From CAZKCK01 sp964552325 (lineage in GTDB: Bacteria; Bacteroidota; Bacteroidia; Bacteroidales; TTA-H9): a stretch of 28,108 nucleotides of DNA. The translations under genes were made by a program, and so were the position numbers. Under the pieces are notes generated by a model, which saw nothing but the letters and a program-made list of their open reading frames with translations, had not been told where the DNA came from and searched no databases. This document shows positions 9,301 to 16,563 of the stretch, one piece after another. The first letter of the stretch is position 1. The number at the start of each line of letters is the position of its first letter. The stretch is from positions 1 through 28,108 of the forward strand of contig CAZKHA010000033.1 in NCBI GenBank assembly GCA_964552325.1, in the 5' to 3' direction.

Positions 9301-12300
9301 GCAAAGCCGACTTTTCGTTTAATGTTGAAAAAACAGGGAATACGTATGAGTGTTGGCTAGAATATGATACAGAATTGTATGCATTGCAGCAAGTTGAGTT
9401 AATTACGGCTGATATTAAGATGCTGGTAGCTTGGATTTCCAAAAACCCTGAATCTTCGTTAGCCGAAATTCCTTCCTTTCTTACATCACGGTCACAGCAG
9501 CGGCATTCGGGCAGTTGCATACTTATTGGCGATGGAACCATCAATTTGCATTGCATCGATATCCTTCAATCCTATAATTTTACAGTTACCCACCTTGTAT
9601 CTTCCGATAATTCGTTGGCAAAAGCTTGTTTCGAAAAGGGCGTGGCATTCACTCAAGATCTGGATTTGGCAGTTAGTGGTTCATTTGATTATTTGTTTAG
9701 TATAAATAATGGTTTATTACTTGGCAATGATGTAGTTGCAAAGGCTGCTAAGTTAGCTGTGAATTACCATGATAGTCCTTTGCCCCGCTATGCGGGAATG
9801 TTTGCATCAAACCATGCCATTGCAAATAGGGAATCGCTGCACGGTGTTTCATGGCATAAAATTGTTGACCGGATCGATGGTGGTGCGATACTTGAATCAG
9901 AGCCAGTTGCTGTGTATGAAGAGGATACAGCCTGGTTGCTGAACACACGCTGTTTCGAAGCCGCGCTCAAAAGCTTTGATCGTCTAGCTTTAAGGCTGGC
10001 AAAGAATGACCTAAGCGCAATTGAACAAGATTTAAGCCAGCGAAGTTTTTATCCACGCTTAAAACGGCCAGCAGGGCTTGGCTTATTACGTTGGCAAAGT
10101 AGTGTTCAAGAACTGGCTGCTTTAGTTCGTTCAACCGATTTTGGTGGGCATTACATCAATGAGTTTATGTTGCCCCATATCAAAATTAATACATCATTTT
10201 ATTCCTTCGAGAAAGCAAGTTTTGATTTAGGCAAAGAGCTTGAGCCTGGGGAGCTTGCATTAAAAGATGGAAAATGGTCTATTGGCTGTAAAGATGGTAG
10301 CCTGCAAATAAAAGAGGTTTATGATTCAGCAAATAATCGCCTATCGTTCAATCAGCTTCTTGGAATTCAAGGTATAACGGATGGATACACCCTTGAGCTA
10401 ATGACTGATGAAGAAGTGGCGCATATTGGCGACTTGTATAAAACCCATTGCAAAAATGAATCTTGGTGGAAAGAACAACTGTCTGCTAGCGAGTATCTTC
10501 CTTGGCCGTTTGAGCATTCATCACAAGGCGAAGTATCAGTTGTATCAATTCCGGTTGATGTACAACTTCAAAAAGGATTGAGCCATTTTAGCGAAGATCC
10601 AACAAAGGTTTTAGTAGCTGCCACTTTGCTGTACTTAATTCAGCTATCCGATACAAGGCTTGGGTCTTTTGGATTGGTTTCAAATGGTTTAACAAAAGAA
10701 CTTGACGCTTATACAAGCTTGTTTTCACCGGTACTTCCATTAAACTTCGCGCTTGATGAAGCCATTACCGTTGACGAAACTATAAATTTGGTTACGTCTT
10801 TTATTGACATCCTTAAGGCCAAAGGTACTTTTACCTGCGACTTGCCACTGCGTTACCCCGATCTGCGTGATTCGGCTACCAGTCAGCCTTCTATAGTGTT
10901 TATTAACACCAAATTGGATCTAGGTTTAATTCCAAAAAACGCTGTAGGTATTCTGTTTTCGCCTACACGAATTGATGTGTTTTTTCCTGAGAATGGCCGA
11001 TTAGATAAACTGATTGCCCAATCTTTCGAACATTCGTTGATTCATTTTCTGCAATCTGTGGTCAAAGCGCCCCAAGCGTCATGGAATCAAATTCAGTGGA
11101 TGGATGTAGCCTTTTTTGAATCAACCTATGGTAAGCTGAATCAACATCCTGAAACAATTGCACAAGATGTTTTTTCAATGTTTAGGAATGTTGCAGAAAC
11201 CTATGGCGGAAGCTTAGCTATTGAAACCGGTCAGCTTCAGGTTACATATACCCAGTTTTATGAGGATGTTCAAAAAATGGCTGCGGTACTTACAAAATCA
11301 GGATTACAGAAAAATGATGTTGTTGCAGTTTCGGTTGAAAGAGGTTATAGCTATTATGTTTCGATTATGGCTTCCTTGTATTTGGGCTGCACTTTTTTGC
11401 CCATCGACCCCGCTCAGCCTCCTTTGCGCAAATCCTATATGCTTTCCGATTCCATGGCAGCCATACTTATTGGCGATGATTTTGGAATAACGGATTCTAC
11501 CCTTAGGGTTATACCTGCGCAAGCTTATGAAACTTATGAGGCAATACAGGCTAAGCCTTTGGAATCGTATAATGGACTTGCCTATATTATCTATACCAGC
11601 GGAAGTACTGGTATGCCCAAGGGAGTTAAAATAAGCCGCAACGCCCTTTCAACGTTTACATCGGCAGCCTTGCAATTATATAAGGTAACAAATCACGAAA
11701 GGATTCTACAGTTTGCCAATTTGGGATTTGATGCAAGTATCGAAGAAATATTTTGCGCCTTTTGTTCTGGCAGTACCCTTTATCCAAGGACCGAGGACAT
11801 GCTATTGCCACAATCACTAATTGATGCCACACACGCCAAGCAAATTAATTTCTGGGATTTACCAACAGCATACTGGAGGCAAGTGGTTCAATATTTGTCA
11901 TCTAGCAATCTGGTATTACCAACTTCGCTCCAAACGGTCATTATTGGTGGCGAAGCAGCGTATCCAGAAGATGTGGCCCTTTGGGAACAAATAACCCATA
12001 CGGGTTGTACACTTTACAATACCTATGGCCCCACCGAAACCACGGTGGTTGCGTTAGCACATTCAATGCCAAAAGCCTATTTACCCGGTGCCGCAGTTCC
12101 AATTGGTAAGCCTCTTTTAGGCTACGGAGCCTTTGTAACTGATAAGTTTAAAAGGGTTCTCCCGTTGGGTGTTGCTGGCGAATTATTGGTAACAGGCCCA
12201 GCGGTGGCAGAAGGGTATCTCAATAGCGAACAAAAAGAAAAAGAAGTATTTGTGCAATTATATCTTCCAACATCCAAATCTCTTCGTGGCTATTGTACGG

Positions 12301-13787
12301 GCGATAGGGTTGTATTAAACAGCCAATTGAATGTGAATTATTTAGGAAGACGCGATAATCAAGTTAAAATTAGGGGATTTAGGGTTGAATTACAAGAAGT
12401 TGAGCATGCTGTTGAAGCCTTAACGGGAAGTAAGCAATGTGTAGCATGTTTCAATGGCCCTGAAAGGTATCAAAATCAGTTGATTGCTTTTGTGCTTGGC
12501 AGCATAGGTAGTTCCGAAGAACTAAAAGCCAGTCTTAGCCAAAACTTGCCTTCTTATATGGTGCCTTCCAGTATTTTTGAAATTGAGAATATACCGCTAA
12601 CATCCAATGGCAAGACTGACAATAAGGCGTTATGGAATTTGGCTTTGGCGCAGCAATCGAGTGATAATGATACCATAGCCGAACCCAGCAACGAGGTAGA
12701 AGCAAAAATGCTTGATGTTTGGCGTGAGGTATTAGGCCTTGAAAAGCTAGGCGTTACACATGATTTTTTTGAATCTGGTGGGCATTCGCTTAAAGCTGTT
12801 TCGCTCATTACAAAACTTCATAAACTATTTCAGGTAAACCTACCCTTGGCGTCGTTAATTACGCATCCTACTGTGCGCCAGTTAGCACAATTGGTTAGCA
12901 GTGGTAAGCCTTCCACCCAATGGCAATGCCTGGTTCCCATACGGGCAGAGGGAAGAAAAACCCCACTTTTCTTAGTTCACGGCGCTGGCCTAAATGTGCT
13001 TCTTTATCAATCACTTGGCAAGAACCTACAACCCAATAGACCCATTTATGCCTTACAAGCCAAAGGATTGGATGGGAAACAGCAAATTAGTACGAGTATT
13101 TCTGAAATGGCTTCTGATTATATAGCAGAAATTCAGCAGGTTCAGCCCAAAGGACCTTACCTTTTATTTGGTTTTTCGCTTGGAGGTTTTATTGCTTTTG
13201 AAATGGCAAAGCAACTATTAGCTAAGGGTGAGGAAGTCAGGTTTTTGGGTGTAATTGATACCGTTACCTACGCAGCACACGAAGACCTTCCAATTCCTCA
13301 TTACCTGCTGCGTCAATTTAAACTATTGGTAATTAAGCCTTTGTTTATTGTGTGGATGTTTTTATTGGAACCATGGGAAGCCAAGGGAAAATACTTAGCC
13401 ACCAAATATGGGAATTTGCGGCATGAAGTGCTGTATCAGCTAATGAAACGTGGAATAATTAGAACCGCATCTTTGCGAAAGCAAAAAGCATCGGATGAAG
13501 AACCTCTACCCATTTTCCAAAAGGCCCAGGTTGCTATTACCATCTATAACGCGTTAAAAACATATACCCTTCGTCCAACTCAATTGTTGCTTGATTTGTT
13601 TAGGGCAGAGAAAAAAGCTTTTTACATACCCGAACGCAAAACATACGGCTGGGGACGCTTTGCCACAAAAGGAGTGAAAGTGCATAATATTCCAGGTGAG
13701 CATAGCCTAATTTTCGCCCCGCCCAATGATAAACTTTTTGCTGGGATACTCGATAAACGGCTTGATGAATTGGAAGCTGCTGATTGA
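6321..13787 (+). CDS. Two-module nonribosomal peptide synthetase with embedded formyltransferase (A-T-C-fT-half C-A-T-TE)
   Basis: 2488 residues. Module 1 starts directly with adenylation domain A1 (about 10-515: FTSGSTGKPKG near 153, FDGSVWE at 198, YGPTE at 299, NGKLDRK near 505) and carrier T1 (GGHSL, Ser564). A complete condensation domain follows (about 620-1050; HHIIFDG at 753-759 matches HHxxxDG). A formyltransferase domain (about 1065-1345) keeps Asn1148, His1150 and Asp1186, with the same His-to-Asp distance of 36 as in methionyl-tRNA formyltransferase. It is followed by a C-terminal lobe of a second condensation domain without its active-site half (about 1380-1590), then A2 (about 1615-2090; YTSGSTG, YGPTE at 1902), T2 (Ser2156) and a type I thioesterase (GFSLGG with Ser2286, Asp2313, His2461). 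The absence of an N-terminal C domain marks an initiation module. The likely product is a formylated dipeptide; the substrates are uncertain. Confidence 0.9.
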   Translation: MNTQKTTLNQILAHAAKEFAHLIAVKGSGFSFTYKQFDQITDAFAFRLVKAGIKPGSLIGICLPRSAEMVIGIFGALKAGCAYVPADPDYPADRIKFVFEDAGISSVITTTGLVGKLTELGFRALVPEIENFHQDYSPFESETQPNQLAYVLFTSGSTGKPKGVMVEHHSVVNLIRSVQHDYPIGKGDVVLLKSPYTFDGSVWELYGWMEQGSTLFVAPPGFEKDPAALAQVIYAEKISFAFFVSSMLSSFLDYIDATGNRAMLASLKWVSAGGEVVSPVLVQRFYKLLLAYGAKLINVYGPTETTVYATTYLCEHDVNYAKIPVGKAVANDFIYIIGDDGRLMPSGEEGEICIGGEGVARGYLNRQDLSNERFVPDPQRPGEQMYRTGDIGKMLPNNLLDFIGRRDFQVKLRGLRIELGEIENALYNLGQFKEVAVLFTKDRSGDDSLIGCFVPINEDLQVYTVEYQLLDTPSRDKLSKDLEHSLPAFMLPSEYIVCKRFPVNENGKLDRKALPSVASLYADHQEAFVPGNKTESLVYAIWKKVLSRENIHGDEEFFEAGGHSLKAIQVITAIIEAFGIELPLHVFYSGISIRKMVKAVEEHKYTTLSQHITSSLSDDELVYAVSDTQAEMLLLNEMDQTKLQHNILVEFDLKGNVEIELLKRNLGLLVQEEEIFRSTFSLSEDVFTQIIHAKAKLLFDFVDASIDGNSNARYQEQLQSFGQAVFKPEQLPLFAFKLVFLQPAHYRLLLVIHHIIFDGWSLYLFTRKLADIYNLGEIGPDLKNPIRIGDFAQWHKQFSKNVAQEQVEYWKNVFTVLPPQLTIPKKHKANRLKAGANGKRHWFWIPENDSLAVEQLCQTLKITPFSFFLGVYKLALAAWSGQNDCCVGTPFANRKHPDVANLIGYFTNMVAIRSLIDVNQSFTEFLQHLSQTSVQAFSHADLSFGQVVKALGVPQQQGVHPLFQAMFIMQNWPNVQTDFPDFILEQKELGNNTCKADFSFNVEKTGNTYECWLEYDTELYALQQVELITADIKMLVAWISKNPESSLAEIPSFLTSRSQQRHSGSCILIGDGTINLHCIDILQSYNFTVTHLVSSDNSLAKACFEKGVAFTQDLDLAVSGSFDYLFSINNGLLLGNDVVAKAAKLAVNYHDSPLPRYAGMFASNHAIANRESLHGVSWHKIVDRIDGGAILESEPVAVYEEDTAWLLNTRCFEAALKSFDRLALRLAKNDLSAIEQDLSQRSFYPRLKRPAGLGLLRWQSSVQELAALVRSTDFGGHYINEFMLPHIKINTSFYSFEKASFDLGKELEPGELALKDGKWSIGCKDGSLQIKEVYDSANNRLSFNQLLGIQGITDGYTLELMTDEEVAHIGDLYKTHCKNESWWKEQLSASEYLPWPFEHSSQGEVSVVSIPVDVQLQKGLSHFSEDPTKVLVAATLLYLIQLSDTRLGSFGLVSNGLTKELDAYTSLFSPVLPLNFALDEAITVDETINLVTSFIDILKAKGTFTCDLPLRYPDLRDSATSQPSIVFINTKLDLGLIPKNAVGILFSPTRIDVFFPENGRLDKLIAQSFEHSLIHFLQSVVKAPQASWNQIQWMDVAFFESTYGKLNQHPETIAQDVFSMFRNVAETYGGSLAIETGQLQVTYTQFYEDVQKMAAVLTKSGLQKNDVVAVSVERGYSYYVSIMASLYLGCTFLPIDPAQPPLRKSYMLSDSMAAILIGDDFGITDSTLRVIPAQAYETYEAIQAKPLESYNGLAYIIYTSGSTGMPKGVKISRNALSTFTSAALQLYKVTNHERILQFANLGFDASIEEIFCAFCSGSTLYPRTEDMLLPQSLIDATHAKQINFWDLPTAYWRQVVQYLSSSNLVLPTSLQTVIIGGEAAYPEDVALWEQITHTGCTLYNTYGPTETTVVALAHSMPKAYLPGAAVPIGKPLLGYGAFVTDKFKRVLPLGVAGELLVTGPAVAEGYLNSEQKEKEVFVQLYLPTSKSLRGYCTGDRVVLNSQLNVNYLGRRDNQVKIRGFRVELQEVEHAVEALTGSKQCVACFNGPERYQNQLIAFVLGSIGSSEELKASLSQNLPSYMVPSSIFEIENIPLTSNGKTDNKALWNLALAQQSSDNDTIAEPSNEVEAKMLDVWREVLGLEKLGVTHDFFESGGHSLKAVSLITKLHKLFQVNLPLASLITHPTVRQLAQLVSSGKPSTQWQCLVPIRAEGRKTPLFLVHGAGLNVLLYQSLGKNLQPNRPIYALQAKGLDGKQQISTSISEMASDYIAEIQQVQPKGPYLLFGFSLGGFIAFEMAKQLLAKGEEVRFLGVIDTVTYAAHEDLPIPHYLLRQFKLLVIKPLFIVWMFLLEPWEAKGKYLATKYGNLRHEVLYQLMKRGIIRTASLRKQKASDEEPLPIFQKAQVAITIYNALKTYTLRPTQLLLDLFRAEKKAFYIPERKTYGWGRFATKGVKVHNIPGEHSLIFAPPNDKLFAGILDKRLDELEAAD

Positions 13788-13836
13788 TAGTTTGTTAACA
13801 TGCAAGCTTTAACTTTATGAATCTCAATACAAAGAA

Positions 13837-13867
13837 TTTGACAATGTCCTGATTTTATGTATCTTTG
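13837..13867 (+). promoter_or_regulatory. Bacteroidota-type promoter of the cold-shock gene
   Basis: TTTG (13837-13840), then exactly 19 nt, then TATCTTTG (13860-13867), a full match to TTTG-N19-TAnnTTTG. The ATG at 13889 follows about 15 nt after the expected transcript start. It rules out the upstream in-frame start at 13865, which lies inside the -7 element. Confidence 0.8.
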
Positions 13868-13888
13868 CACAGAATTAAATTTAATATA

Positions 13889-14092
13889 ATGCAAACGGGA
13901 ATAGTAAAGTTTTTTATTGAGCAAAAAGGCTTCGGGTTTATTAAAGACTCCGATTCAGATGCCGAGTATTTTGTTCATATGACAGGCCTTGTAAACAAGA
14001 TTAAGCAAGACGACCAAGTGAGTTTTGATCTAATCGAAGGCAAAAAAGGTGGGATGCAAGCCATCAATGTGCGATTGATAGGCACAGAATAA
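13889..14092 (+). CDS. Cold-shock domain protein
   Basis: 67 residues forming a single cold-shock (OB-fold) domain that binds single-stranded nucleic acid, typically as an RNA chaperone. Both RNA-binding motifs are visible: KGFGFI (13-18, RNP1) and YFVHM (27-31, RNP2). The length matches bacterial Csp proteins. The start is set by the promoter immediately upstream, which leaves a short leader of A and T without a ribosome-binding sequence. The gene stands alone between the NRPS and a shared terminator. The leader is far shorter than those of thermosensing cspA-type mRNAs, so such leader control is unlikely here. Confidence 0.93.
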   Translation: MQTGIVKFFIEQKGFGFIKDSDSDAEYFVHMTGLVNKIKQDDQVSFDLIEGKKGGMQAINVRLIGTE

Positions 14093-14117
14093 CAGGCAGT
14101 TAGCCACTAAAAATAAT

Positions 14118-14143
14118 AAAAGCCTTACTAGTAAGGCTTTTTT
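14118..14143. terminator. Bidirectional intrinsic terminator between csp and ftsY
   Basis: A 24-bp perfect palindrome (AAAAGCCTTAC-TA-GTAAGGCTTTT) with T-runs on both strands, 25 nt after the cold-shock stop and 34 nt after the convergent ftsY stop. It serves both genes. Confidence 0.9.
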
Positions 14144-14175
14144 AGTGTGTCATCATTTGAAGCAAATACGTATTT

Positions 14176-15135
14176 TTAGCTTTCTTGTTTAAAGAGGCTA
14201 TCAACAAATTCATTGCGGTCGAAAAGTTGAAGATCGGTCATCTTTTCGCCAATCCCAATGTATTTTACGGGTATTTTAAACTGATCGGATATACCTATTA
14301 CAACTCCGCCTTTTGCAGTTCCATCTAATTTGGTAAGGGCGAGTGCGTTTACTTCGGTAGCAGCCGTAAATTGTTTTGCTTGTTCAATAGCGTTTTGCCC
14401 TGTTGAGGCATCCAACACAAGCAAGATTTCATGCGGGGCGTCGGGGATAACTTTTTGCATCACCTTTTTTATCTTCGACAGCTCGTTCATCAGGTTTACT
14501 TTGTTGTGAAGCCTGCCTGCGGTATCTATTATAACAACGTCGGTGCCCGAAGCTTTTGCCGAAGCACAGGTATCATAAGCTACTGCGGCGGGATCAGCGC
14601 CCATGCCTTGGGTAATTACCGGAACGCCTGTTCGGGTGCCCCATATCTTGAGTTGGTCAACGGCTGCAGCTCTAAATGTATCTGCTGCACCTAGCACCAC
14701 CGATTTACCTGCTTTTTTGAAGTTATAGGCTAGTTTTCCAATTGTGGTGGTTTTGCCCACTCCATTTACGCCTACTACCATTATAATATAGGGTTCTGAA
14801 CGTTTAGGAAAATCAAAACCATATACTTCGGATGTTTTGTTTTCTTCGAGCAGTTCGGCTATTTCTTCTTTTAATATCCTGTTTAGTTCGCTTGTTCCTA
14901 AGTATTTGTCCTTTGATACGCGCTCTTCTATGCGCTTAATTATTCTTAGCGTGGTTTCAACACCCACATCCGAACTAACCAAAATTTCTTCCAAGTTGTC
15001 CAGTACTTCATCATCAACCTTTGATTTCCCGGCAATAGCTTTTGTGATTCTTGAGAAGACCGATGTTTTGGTTTTTTCAAGACCTTTGTTTAAGTCTTCT
15101 TTTTCTTTTTTGCCGAAGAATGAAAATAAGCCCAT
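14176..15135 (-). CDS. ftsY: Signal recognition particle receptor FtsY
   Basis: 319 residues; the SRP receptor GTPase that docks ribosome-nascent chain complexes at the inner membrane. Short basic N-terminus, helical N domain (about 15-100), then the NG GTPase: GVNGVGKTT (122-130, P-loop), DTFR (152-155), DTAGR (204-208), TKLDG (268-272) and GIGEK (294-298). The long acidic A domain of the E. coli protein is absent, as is usual in this phylum. It follows the DUF4295 gene by 112 nt, and a terminator lies in that gap. A weak leftward promoter (TAATTTAG, plus-strand 15155-15162, with a TTG 22 nt upstream) may give ftsY some independent transcription. Confidence 0.97.
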   Translation of the reverse strand: MGLFSFFGKKEKEDLNKGLEKTKTSVFSRITKAIAGKSKVDDEVLDNLEEILVSSDVGVETTLRIIKRIEERVSKDKYLGTSELNRILKEEIAELLEENKTSEVYGFDFPKRSEPYIIMVVGVNGVGKTTTIGKLAYNFKKAGKSVVLGAADTFRAAAVDQLKIWGTRTGVPVITQGMGADPAAVAYDTCASAKASGTDVVIIDTAGRLHNKVNLMNELSKIKKVMQKVIPDAPHEILLVLDASTGQNAIEQAKQFTAATEVNALALTKLDGTAKGGVVIGISDQFKIPVKYIGIGEKMTDLQLFDRNEFVDSLFKQES

Positions 15136-15185
15136 ATGTGTGAATTTGAGGGTGCTAAATTACGGAATTAAAACTGATTAAACGC

Positions 15186-15218
15186 AAAAAGCATTCTCCC
15201 GTAATGTGGGAAAATGCT
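15186..15218 (-). terminator. Intrinsic terminator between DUF4295 and ftsY
   Basis: Read leftward: AGCATTTTCCC, a 7-nt loop, then GGGAGAATGCT and TTTTT. The 11-bp stem has one G-T wobble. It lies 30 nt after the DUF4295 stop and would reduce read-through from the ribosomal protein gene into ftsY. Confidence 0.75.
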
Positions 15219-15247
15219 CTTACGTGCTTGATAAACAATGCGATTAC

Positions 15248-15403
15248 TTACTTCTTAGAAGCTAGGAAATCTTTTACTTTATCATTTGGCACCATATCTT
15301 CGGTGAAAATGTAAGCACCGGTTTTGGGCGATTTTTCCATACGGATAATCTTAGCCCAATCTTTACCACCCGATTGAAGGGTTGCAACTACCTTTTTAGC
15401 CAT
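15248..15403 (-). CDS. DUF4295 small basic protein
   Basis: 51 residues, MAKKVVATLQSGGKDWAKII at the start and DFLASKK at the end, with eleven lysines. It matches the DUF4295 family, which in Bacteroidota sits as here between rpmG and ftsY. The role is unknown; the size, charge and fixed company of L33 suggest a ribosome-associated protein. It starts 11 nt after rpmG and is almost certainly co-transcribed with it. Confidence 0.88.
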   Translation of the reverse strand: MAKKVVATLQSGGKDWAKIIRMEKSPKTGAYIFTEDMVPNDKVKDFLASKK

Positions 15404-15414
15404 ATCTCAGTTTT

Positions 15415-15603
15415 TTATTTAATTTCTTTGTGAACAGTTACTTTCTTAAGGATTGAATTGTATTTCTTCAACTCCATCCTTGCAGGAGTGTTCTTTTTAT
15501 TCTTGGTGGTAATATACCGCGACATGCCGGGCATTCCGCTGGCTTTCTGCTCAGTGCATTCAAGAATTACCTGCACCCGCGCTTCTTTGCTTTTCTTTGC
15601 CAT
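15415..15603 (-). CDS. rpmG: 50S ribosomal protein L33
   Basis: 62 residues beginning MAKKSKEARVQVILECTEQK and containing the L33 core (RYITTKNKKNTPARMELKKYN). It has a single cysteine, so it is the zinc-free form without paired CxxC motifs. It is first in the leftward rpmG-DUF4295 unit, with a strong -7 element about 30 nt upstream. The usual upstream partner rpmB (L28) is absent; an exonuclease gene takes that place. Confidence 0.95.
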   Translation of the reverse strand: MAKKSKEARVQVILECTEQKASGMPGMSRYITTKNKKNTPARMELKKYNSILKKVTVHKEIK

Positions 15604-15632
15604 CGCCTAAACTATTAATATTTTAAGGGCTG

Positions 15633-15640
15633 CAAAGGTA
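15633..15640 (-). promoter_or_regulatory. -7 element of the rpmG-DUF4295 promoter
   Basis: Leftward TACCTTTG followed by C, 29 nt before the rpmG ATG. The nearest TTG (complement of 15665-15667) leaves a 24-nt spacer, slightly longer than the norm. An inverted repeat AGGGCT/AGCCCT (15626-15631 and 15667-15672) brackets this promoter. Confidence 0.65.
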
Positions 15641-15702
15641 TGAATATTTTTTGAATACACCCTACAAGCCCTCAAAAAAAATTAGACAGTTATTAACATT
15701 CC

Positions 15703-16527
15703 CTATCCAAAATTGATGGATCCTTTGTTGAAACCACGTAGTTTTATAGCAGTTATCACCTTTTTGGTGTAAAGCGGAAACTCTGATTTCATCATCCAAT
15801 CATAGTAAGAAGGTTCCTTAGCAAAGATTTCTTCAACGCCTTTGCCTTTGTATTTGCCAAAATTGAAGGTTTCGATGTTTTGGTCATTAAAGATAATGTG
15901 GCCAGCCAAATCAGCATTGTTGTTGCGGAACGAAAACTCGTGCAAAGCCGAAACATTGTTGCTTACTGGCTTGTATTTGTTCCCTTTTTTGTCTTCTAAC
16001 TCCACATCCTGGTATTTCTCCAACTGGGCTATGAGCACCTCAAACGTTGCGGTTATATCAGCTTCTGCCGAATGTGCATTTACCAGCTCTTTTTGGCAAT
16101 AGAATTTGTAAGCAGCTGCCAATGTACGTGGCTCCATTTTATGAAAAATGTTCTGTACATCAATAAGTTTCCGGTTCTTTAAATCAAAATCAACTCCTGC
16201 GCGCAAAAACTCTTCCATCAAAAGTGGTACATCAAACTTATTAGAATTGTAACCAGCTAAATCGCAATCTTTTAAAAAGTTGGCTACGCTTTTAGCTAAC
16301 TCAGCAAAACTTGGTTCATCCTTCACCGCTTCATTGGTAATGCCATGTATAGCAATTACATGCTCTGGAATTGGGATGGTTGGATTTACCCGTTTGGTAA
16401 GCACCTCTCGGTTTCCATCGGGTTTCATTTTTAAAATGCTTAGTTCAACAATGCGGTCGTGCCCAACATTTACGCCTGTGGTTTCAAGGTCGATAAATGC
16501 CAGGGGACGGGTGAGATTTAATTTCAT
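15703..16527 (-). CDS. DnaQ-family 3'-5' exonuclease with ExoX-like C-terminal domain
   Basis: 274 residues. The DEDDh exonuclease motifs are complete: FIDLETTG (Asp13, Glu15; ExoI), NSNKFDVPLL (Asp99; ExoII) and HSAEADI (His152, Asp157; ExoIII). This fold removes nucleotides from 3' ends of DNA or RNA using two metal ions. Residues about 220-265 (FNFGKYKGKG...DWMMKSEFP) look like the small C-terminal domain also found after exodeoxyribonuclease X-like nucleases. It starts 36 nt after the glycosyltransferase stop and is the last gene of the leftward group. A repair or RNA-processing role is likely; a replicative proofreading subunit is less likely given the extra domain and the context. Confidence 0.88.
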   Translation of the reverse strand: MKLNLTRPLAFIDLETTGVNVGHDRIVELSILKMKPDGNREVLTKRVNPTIPIPEHVIAIHGITNEAVKDEPSFAELAKSVANFLKDCDLAGYNSNKFDVPLLMEEFLRAGVDFDLKNRKLIDVQNIFHKMEPRTLAAAYKFYCQKELVNAHSAEADITATFEVLIAQLEKYQDVELEDKKGNKYKPVSNNVSALHEFSFRNNNADLAGHIIFNDQNIETFNFGKYKGKGVEEIFAKEPSYYDWMMKSEFPLYTKKVITAIKLRGFNKGSINFG

Positions 16528-16563
16528 GATGTATATAAATTTTTTGTAATCAATTACTTACCA

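Noticed and set aside
13865..13888. N-terminal extension of the cold-shock protein to 75 residues
   Set aside because: The upstream start codon lies inside the -7 element of a complete promoter, and the Csp fold begins at MQTGIVKFF.
15625..15672. Exonuclease terminator from the AGGGCT/AGCCCT inverted repeat
   Set aside because: The loop is about 35 nt, the stem six to seven bp, there is no proper T-run, and the rpmG promoter lies inside it.
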